NCBI GenBank assembly: GCA_002413455.1
Contig: DHXA01000131.1
Coordinates: 48,395-68,143 of the forward strand
Origin: Rhodanobacter sp. UBA5168
GTDB taxonomy: Bacteria; Pseudomonadota; Gammaproteobacteria; Xanthomonadales; Rhodanobacteraceae
Reading direction: 5' to 3'
Length of the DNA stretch: 19,749 nt
Below, in pieces: positions 15,140 to 19,749 of the stretch. A program made the position numbers and the translations under genes. The notes beneath the pieces were generated by a model that made no database searches, had not been told where the DNA came from, and saw only the letters and a list, made by a program, of their open reading frames with translations. Positions within the stretch are counted from its first letter, which is position 1, and each line of letters begins with the position of its first letter.

Positions 15140-16387
15140 TCACGACGTCGGCCGGGAGGCGGCGAAGCGCGCGACGAAATCCACCGCCGGTTCCGGCAGT
15201 CCCAGATGGAAGCCCTGCCCAAAATCGCAGCCCATGCCGGCGAGCATGTCTTGCGTGACTTGATCCTCGATGCCTTCGGCGATAGTCGCCAGATCCATGT
15301 GATGCGCCATGTTGACGATGGCACGCACCAGTTTGGCGGTGTGCGGGTCGCCGCGCATGGCACCGATCAGCGATTGGTCGATCTTCAGCTCGGTCGCCGG
15401 AAACTGGCGCAGGTAGGCGATCGAGGCGTAGCCGGTGCCGAAATCGTCGATCGCGATACGCACGCCGTGATCGCGCAGGCGGCGCAGTACCTGCACGCTC
15501 AACTCCAGATCGTTGACGAGTGTGGTTTCGGTGATTTCCGCGACCACCGAAGTGGGCGGCACGCCCCATATGTCGAGCGCGCCCATGAGCTGTTCGACCA
15601 TGCCAGGGCGTGAAAGCACGCGCGGCGAGAAGTTGATGGCGAAACTCAATCCCTGTGGGTCGGCCATGCTGGCGGCGTGCCGCAAGGTGGCGTTGACGCT
15701 CCAGCGGGTCAGTACCGAAATCAGACCGCTTTGCTCGGAGAACGGCACGAAGTTGGCTGGCGATATTTCGCCATGGCGCGGGCTGTTCCAGCGCGCCAGT
15801 GACTCGACCCCCGTAATGCGCCCGGACTGCAGGCTCCGGACCGGCTGGAAGAAAACCTGCAGCCTATTGGCCTCGATCGCCTCGCGCAGCTCCTGGTAGA
15901 AGATTTCCACCTGGGTGTCGTGCGGCAGGTAGATCGCGCACAGCTCGCCCCGTCGCTGTGCTTCGTCCAGCGCCATGCCGGCGCGGCGGCATAACGTGTC
16001 GGCATTGGAGCCGTGATCCGGATAAAGCGCGATGCCCATGACCGGGTGAACCTGCCAGGGCGATGCCGCTCCGTTCAGCGGTTGCTCGAACGCCTGGGTC
16101 AGGCGGGCGCCGGCCAGCAGCCCATGGTTCTGATTGAGCATGCCGGGCAGTATCACCAGGAAGCTGTCGTCGCCGGTGCGGAAAACCTGATCGACCGGTC
16201 GCAGCGATTGCACGATCAGCGCGTGCGCTTTCTCCTCGGCCTGCTCGCCCTGTTCGTAGCCGAAGTGCAGGCTGATCTCGCGCAGGCCGGGTACGCGCAG
16301 GATGAGAACGGCGAACTGCTCGCCGCTCGCGGCGCAAGCGTCGATGTGCTGTTCGATCGCGGAAAATATGTCTGCGCGGTTCAGCAT
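15140..16387 (-). CDS. EAL-domain c-di-GMP phosphodiesterase with degenerate GGDEF domain
   Basis: This is a 415-residue cytosolic protein with no membrane segment. Residues 1-155 form a GGDEF-like domain whose active site is lost (RTGDDSF at 70-76 in place of RxGGDEF), so it is probably regulatory. Residues about 165-410 form an EAL domain with the catalytic set present: Glu195 in VESLARW (ESL variant of EAL), Asn252 in INFSP, Glu284 in AEITET, Asp314-Asp315 in DDFGTG, Lys335 in LKID and Glu371 in AEGIED. It should hydrolyse c-di-GMP to pGpG. The ATG at 16387 begins a normal GGDEF fold (ADIFSAIEQHI). The frame's ATG at 16462 would overlap the HD-GYP gene and add a cysteine-rich leader unlike the family. 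It lies 49 bp after the HD-GYP gene and 31 bp before the ABC ATPase gene. Confidence 0.92.
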   Translation of the reverse strand: MLNRADIFSAIEQHIDACAASGEQFAVLILRVPGLREISLHFGYEQGEQAEEKAHALIVQSLRPVDQVFRTGDDSFLVILPGMLNQNHGLLAGARLTQAFEQPLNGAASPWQVHPVMGIALYPDHGSNADTLCRRAGMALDEAQRRGELCAIYLPHDTQVEIFYQELREAIEANRLQVFFQPVRSLQSGRITGVESLARWNSPRHGEISPANFVPFSEQSGLISVLTRWSVNATLRHAASMADPQGLSFAINFSPRVLSRPGMVEQLMGALDIWGVPPTSVVAEITETTLVNDLELSVQVLRRLRDHGVRIAIDDFGTGYASIAYLRQFPATELKIDQSLIGAMRGDPHTAKLVRAIVNMAHHMDLATIAEGIEDQVTQDMLAGMGCDFGQGFHLGLPEPAVDFVARFAASRPTS

Positions 16388-16436
16388 GATCCGGCTCGCC
16401 TCGCCCCCGGGTAGCTTGCGGTCTGCAGCGCATTCA

Positions 16437-17651
16437 TCATGGCAGGAACAGCTCGGCGGCATGGCTGCCGTAGTCGTCCGCGGCCAGGCTGCGCACGATA
16501 TCGATGGTGCTCTTGCCGCCGGGCGCCATCAGGTCGACCTGCCGGAAATCGGCCAGCGGCTGTTTGCCGGGTGTGCTCAGAATGGTGACGCGCGGCCGCA
16601 GCCGGCGCACCTGGTTCTGAGCCATCACGATCGCCACTTCGCCGGTGCTCAGTTCGACCAGTGATCCGGTCGGGTAGACCCCGAGGCAGACCTGGAATTG
16701 CTCGATCATTTCCGCCTGGAACAGGTGGTTGCGTGCGGCGTAGATCTGTCGCAGCGCCTGGTGGCGGGAAATGCCTGCACGGTAGGGTCGCGCACTCGAC
16801 ATCGCGTCGTAGGTATCGATGATGCCGAGCATGCGTCCGGTGATCGGGATCGCGTTGCCGACCAGACCGTCGGGATAGCCGCTGCCATCGTGTCGTTCAT
16901 GATGGGTGCGCACGATGTCCAGCACGTCCTGGTTCGTGATGTTCGATTCGGCGATGATCTCCAGCCCTTGCCTGACATGCGAGCGCACGATGTCCACTTC
17001 GCCCGGCGCCAGCGAACCTTGATACTGCAGCAGCGACTCGGGCAGACGGGTCTTGCCGACGTCCATCAGCAGGCCGCCTGCCGCCAGGCTGAAGATGGTT
17101 TCCTCGTCGAAGCCCATATGCCGCCCGAACGCCGCGCCGAGCGCGCTGCAACTGATGGCGTGGCTGTACGAATAGTTGTCGCGCCGGCGCAGGCCTTCAA
17201 TCAGGAAAAACGCGTCGGCGCTGCGAAGCACGCTGGCCACCAGTGGGCGCACGGCCTGTTCGACCTGATCCACCGACAGCTCGCGGCCGCTGGCGATGCC
17301 CTCGAAAAGGTCTTCCACGATCTGCGAGGCCTGGTCGAACGCACTGCGCGCACGCGGCACCTCTTCCTCGATCGACGCCTTGTCGGCGTAGCGCGCGACG
17401 CTCTTGAAACGCGTGCTTGACAGGTCGGTGCGCAGAAGCGCCCTGCGCCGTTCGGGCAGCACCTGGCGGCGCGCATCGACGTAGACCACTCGGCACAGGC
17501 GCTGGATGGTGTCGATGTCCTCGTGGCTGGCCAGTTCGACGCCCTGCAACGGAAAAGGCGTTTCCTCCCACGGCCGATCGAGCCGGCAGACGAACATGCC
17601 GATCTGCAGATCGGTCGCGTCCATGCGACGTTCTTCGAGCTCAAATGACAC
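16437..17651 (-). CDS. DUF3391/HD-GYP domain protein with altered HD motif
   Basis: This is a 404-residue cytosolic protein. An N-terminal DUF3391 domain (about 6-110, DLQIGMFVCRLDRPWEETPF) is followed by an HD-GYP domain (about 145-325). HD-GYP domains hydrolyse c-di-GMP to GMP using two or three metal ions. The GYP part is intact: HHERHDGSGYPDGL (His250, His251, His254-Asp255). His164, His225 and Asp279 are also present. The HD pair itself reads MD (Met196-Asp197 in GGLLMDVGKTRLP), so one metal-binding histidine is lost; activity may be reduced or changed. A further ~75-residue tail follows. I chose the GTG at 17651 because GAGG lies at good spacing before it; the ATG at 17624 (MDATDLQ) is the alternative. 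It sits between the GGDEF gene (149 bp) and the EAL gene (49 bp). Confidence 0.9.
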   Translation of the reverse strand: MSFELEERRMDATDLQIGMFVCRLDRPWEETPFPLQGVELASHEDIDTIQRLCRVVYVDARRQVLPERRRALLRTDLSSTRFKSVARYADKASIEEEVPRARSAFDQASQIVEDLFEGIASGRELSVDQVEQAVRPLVASVLRSADAFFLIEGLRRRDNYSYSHAISCSALGAAFGRHMGFDEETIFSLAAGGLLMDVGKTRLPESLLQYQGSLAPGEVDIVRSHVRQGLEIIAESNITNQDVLDIVRTHHERHDGSGYPDGLVGNAIPITGRMLGIIDTYDAMSSARPYRAGISRHQALRQIYAARNHLFQAEMIEQFQVCLGVYPTGSLVELSTGEVAIVMAQNQVRRLRPRVTILSTPGKQPLADFRQVDLMAPGGKSTIDIVRSLAADDYGSHAAELFLP

Positions 17652-17800
17652 GGCTTACCTCGCACGGACGTCTGGAGGCGATGTACTTCGCGGCTGCATG
17701 CCGCCGCAATGGAAGAGTCATCCGGGTGCTGCCAGCAGGCGCACATGAGCGTACCAGCATGCAACCACACTTTGTGCGCGCGGCCGGGCATGCTGGAGCG

Positions 17801-19219
17801 TCATGACTTCAGTGAAACCTCAGGCAACTCTTGCGATAGCGGCTCGGCGGTCATCAGCCAGCGGTTGCCGCCTTGTCGCTTGGCGTTGTACATCGCATCG
17901 TCGGCATGGCGCATGAGCTGCTTTTCCTCGCTGCCGTGAGCGGGATGCATGGCGACGCCGATACTCGGTGACACTTGCGCGAGATGGCCGGCCAGATCGA
18001 ACGGCGGGTCGAACGCGGCGCGGATCTTCTCGGCGATCGCCATGGCATGTTCGGGCAGGTCGATGCCGTTGATCAGCACCACGAATTCATCGCCGCCGAT
18101 GCGGCCAACCGTATCGGACACGCGCACGCAACGACTGATGCGCTCGGCCGCCTGGCACAGCAGCAAGTCGCCGATGTCGTGGCCGAAGCTGTCGTTCACC
18201 AGCTTGAAACGATCCAGGTCGATGTACAGCACCGACAGTCGCTGACTGTGCTGCCTGGCGTCGACCAGGGCAGCGTGCAGGCGCTCGTGAAACAGTTCGC
18301 GATTGGGCAGGGCAGTGAGCTGGTCATGCCGCGCGATGTACTGCAGCCAGGTTTCGGTCTGCTTGCGCTCGATCGCCGCCGCCACCTGGGTGGAAACGAA
18401 CTGCAGCAGCGTCTTGTCCTTTTCGGTGTAGCGAACGTCACCCGAGTAGCTCTGCACCACCAGCGCACCGATGACGCCTCTTTGCGTAGCGAGGGGCACG
18501 CCGAGCCATTCCAGTGAATCCCGCCCGACGATGTGGCCGACCTGCTCCGGCAGCGCGGCCTGGGTATCGGGTGTCAGCAGCAATGCCCTGCCGCTGCGGA
18601 TCACCTCGGCACTGAGCGTGCCAGTGTCCAGCTTGCGCGGCGCGGGGGGACTGTCGTACTGGTCGACGAAGTAGGGAAAGCTCAGTTCATCCTTCTTCCT
18701 GTCGTAGAGGGCCACGAAGAAATTGATGGCAGGCAGCAGCTTGCCAATGATCAGATGGATGTGCTGGAACAGCGTCAGCAGATCTTCTGCCGAATGCGCA
18801 GCCTCGGATATCGCATGCAGCGCGACCTGCATGGACTCGGAGCGCTTGAGTTCGGTGATGTCGCGCGCCACCGCAATGCGCATCCCGTCGGCTTCCGACC
18901 AGCGTGCCGACCACATGATGTGAATGACCCGTCCGTCCTTGCGCACATAACGGTTCTGGAAATGCGGCTTGGGCTGGCCAGCCATGATCTCGTTGGCCGC
19001 CTGCAGGGTTCTCTCGCGGTCGTCGGGATGAACCAGTTCGATCATCGACCTGCCGATGATCTCTTCCGGGGTGTAGCCGAAGATGCGTTCGAACGCCGCA
19101 CTGACGAAAACGTAGCGGCCGTCGACGTCCACCACGCAGATGGCGTCGAGCAGCAAATCCATGACCTTGCCGAGCGCGATGTTGGTCCTGGCTTCGAGGG
19201 CGGAAAGCAGCTGGTTCAT
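17801..19219 (-). CDS. PAS-GAF-GGDEF diguanylate cyclase
   Basis: This is a 472-residue soluble sensor enzyme that makes c-di-GMP from GTP. A PAS domain (about 17-125) has DAICVVDVDGRYVFVSAAFE, then RIFGYTPEEIIGRS and the PAC end RIAVARDITELKRSE. A GAF domain (about 131-285) follows, with a linker helix AAAIERKQTETWLQ. The GGDEF domain (about 295-460) starts DQLTALPNRELF, has the full GGDEF motif (375-379) and the allosteric inhibition site RVSD (366-369) exactly five residues upstream. It is therefore likely to be active and feedback-inhibited. The ligands of the PAS and GAF domains are unknown. The ATG at 19219 has no ribosome site; a TACAGT hexamer ends five bases before it, so a leaderless transcript is possible. 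The HD-GYP gene follows after 149 bp and a short inverted repeat (GCGGC/GCCGC). Confidence 0.93.
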   Translation of the reverse strand: MNQLLSALEARTNIALGKVMDLLLDAICVVDVDGRYVFVSAAFERIFGYTPEEIIGRSMIELVHPDDRERTLQAANEIMAGQPKPHFQNRYVRKDGRVIHIMWSARWSEADGMRIAVARDITELKRSESMQVALHAISEAAHSAEDLLTLFQHIHLIIGKLLPAINFFVALYDRKKDELSFPYFVDQYDSPPAPRKLDTGTLSAEVIRSGRALLLTPDTQAALPEQVGHIVGRDSLEWLGVPLATQRGVIGALVVQSYSGDVRYTEKDKTLLQFVSTQVAAAIERKQTETWLQYIARHDQLTALPNRELFHERLHAALVDARQHSQRLSVLYIDLDRFKLVNDSFGHDIGDLLLCQAAERISRCVRVSDTVGRIGGDEFVVLINGIDLPEHAMAIAEKIRAAFDPPFDLAGHLAQVSPSIGVAMHPAHGSEEKQLMRHADDAMYNAKRQGGNRWLMTAEPLSQELPEVSLKS

Positions 19220-19551
19220 GAGTAACTGTAAAAAAGACCTGGTCTGGCAAGGTGGCGCTGATGGTTCGAAGCCTATCCTGAATCCATCCAGGTGGGGTTC
19301 AGCGGGTTTCCCCGATGCGATGCCGCGCCCCGACGCAGGTCGGTGTTTTCAAGGGCCTGCCGGTGCGCGGTAACTGGTGTCCATCTTGCACCGATTGGGC
19401 AGGCATGGACATGGCAGCGTCGCCGCGCATCGCAATGGCCCGGACACGCCAGGCTGCTTGCCATATCGCTCCGTGCGATTGCGGCAGGCGTTGGCGTGGC
19501 GGGGAGGCGCAGCTACAGTGCTGCGGTCTTCCTCGACTGTGCCAAGGTTCC
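19220..19551. other. 332-bp divergent intergenic region
   Basis: This gap separates the minus-strand GGDEF gene and the plus-strand PepSY gene and should hold both promoters. It contains the odd palindrome AGACCTGGTCT (19235-19245) near the GGDEF start and the TTGGCG/TACAGT promoter candidate near the PepSY start. No open frame in it looks like a protein. Confidence 0.5.
19491..19519 (+). promoter_or_regulatory. candidate sigma-70 promoter for the PepSY gene
   Basis: TTGGCG (19491-19496) and TACAGT (19514-19519) are separated by exactly 17 bases and each match the consensus at four of six positions. The predicted start of transcription falls about 26 bases before the ATG at 19552. This is a pattern match only. 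Confidence 0.4.
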
Positions 19552-19749
19552 ATGTCCCCGACCCGCCGCTTCCTCAGGACCCGCACGGTTCATCTCTATC
19601 TGGGCGTGTTCACGGCGCCGATGCTGCTGTTCTTCGCTATCACCGGCGGACTGCAGAGCTTCAGCCTGCATGAGACCACGCGCGGGAGTAGTTACGCGCC
19701 ACCGGCTTGGCTGGCGAGCGCGGCGCAGTTCCACAAGAAGCAGACCACG
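19552..19749 (+). CDS. PepSY-associated transmembrane protein, N-terminal part (runs off window)
   Basis: The first 66 codons of an open frame continue past the window end without a stop. The protein starts MSPTRRFLRTRTVHLYLGVF, a positively charged N-terminus followed by a membrane helix (about 15-38, including APMLLFFAITGGLQSF). The LGVFTAPMLLFFAITGGLQ segment resembles the first helix of PepSY-associated TM proteins, a family that includes iron-uptake-linked membrane proteins and ferric reductase-like components. The ATG at 19552 has AAGG shortly upstream. Only the start is visible, so domain content and function beyond the first helix cannot be judged. It is divergent from the GGDEF gene. 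Confidence 0.75.
   Translation, partial: MSPTRRFLRTRTVHLYLGVFTAPMLLFFAITGGLQSFSLHETTRGSSYAPPAWLASAAQFHKKQTT

Overview
This is a GC-rich window of Gammaproteobacteria type. The closest fit is Xanthomonadales, family Rhodanobacteraceae (Rhodanobacter, Dyella or a relative). The reasons are the CycA and YbiI sequences, a large Oar-type TonB-dependent receptor, and a dense set of c-di-GMP enzymes. That placement is inference from protein style only. The window looks chromosomal. I see no rRNA, tRNA, insertion sequence, integrase, phage gene or CRISPR array.

Layout, left half (1-9000). A D-serine/D-alanine/glycine permease (cycA, 5' end cut by the window) converges on a glutathione S-transferase. 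Divergent from the transferase is an AsmA-family protein, followed by a small DksA-type zinc-finger protein (ybiI). YbiI converges on an OsmC-family protein, and a perfect 23-bp-stem hairpin lies between them. Next on the minus strand come a secreted ChaN/Tiki-like protein and, upstream of it, an orphan exbD. Then come a frameshifted VOC/PhnB-like pseudogene, a 2'-5' RNA ligase-type phosphodiesterase (thpR), an intact VOC protein and the zinc-ribbon protein YjdM.

Middle (8885-12850). A 1014-residue Oar-like TonB-dependent receptor lies on the minus strand. It has a strong intrinsic terminator just after its stop codon. Upstream are two near-identical 20-bp palindromes 86 bp apart that look like a pair of repressor operators. 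About 800 bp here carry no recognisable gene.

Right half (12851-19749). Five minus-strand genes form a compact block. In transcription order they are a PAS-GAF-GGDEF diguanylate cyclase, a DUF3391/HD-GYP protein whose HD histidine is replaced by methionine, a degenerate-GGDEF/EAL phosphodiesterase, an ABC ATPase and a fused substrate-binding/permease protein of the quaternary-amine (OpuC/ProW) class. The last four are separated by 49 bp, 31 bp and a 4-bp overlap, so c-di-GMP turnover enzymes may be co-transcribed with a compatible-solute-type importer. At the right edge a PepSY-type membrane protein starts divergently and runs out of the window.

The most interesting points are the c-di-GMP/transporter block with its altered HD-GYP site, the paired operators before the receptor gene, and the Tiki-like secreted protein with a symmetrical AT-rich leader next to an orphan exbD. 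I found no feature that clearly amounts to a wholly new system.
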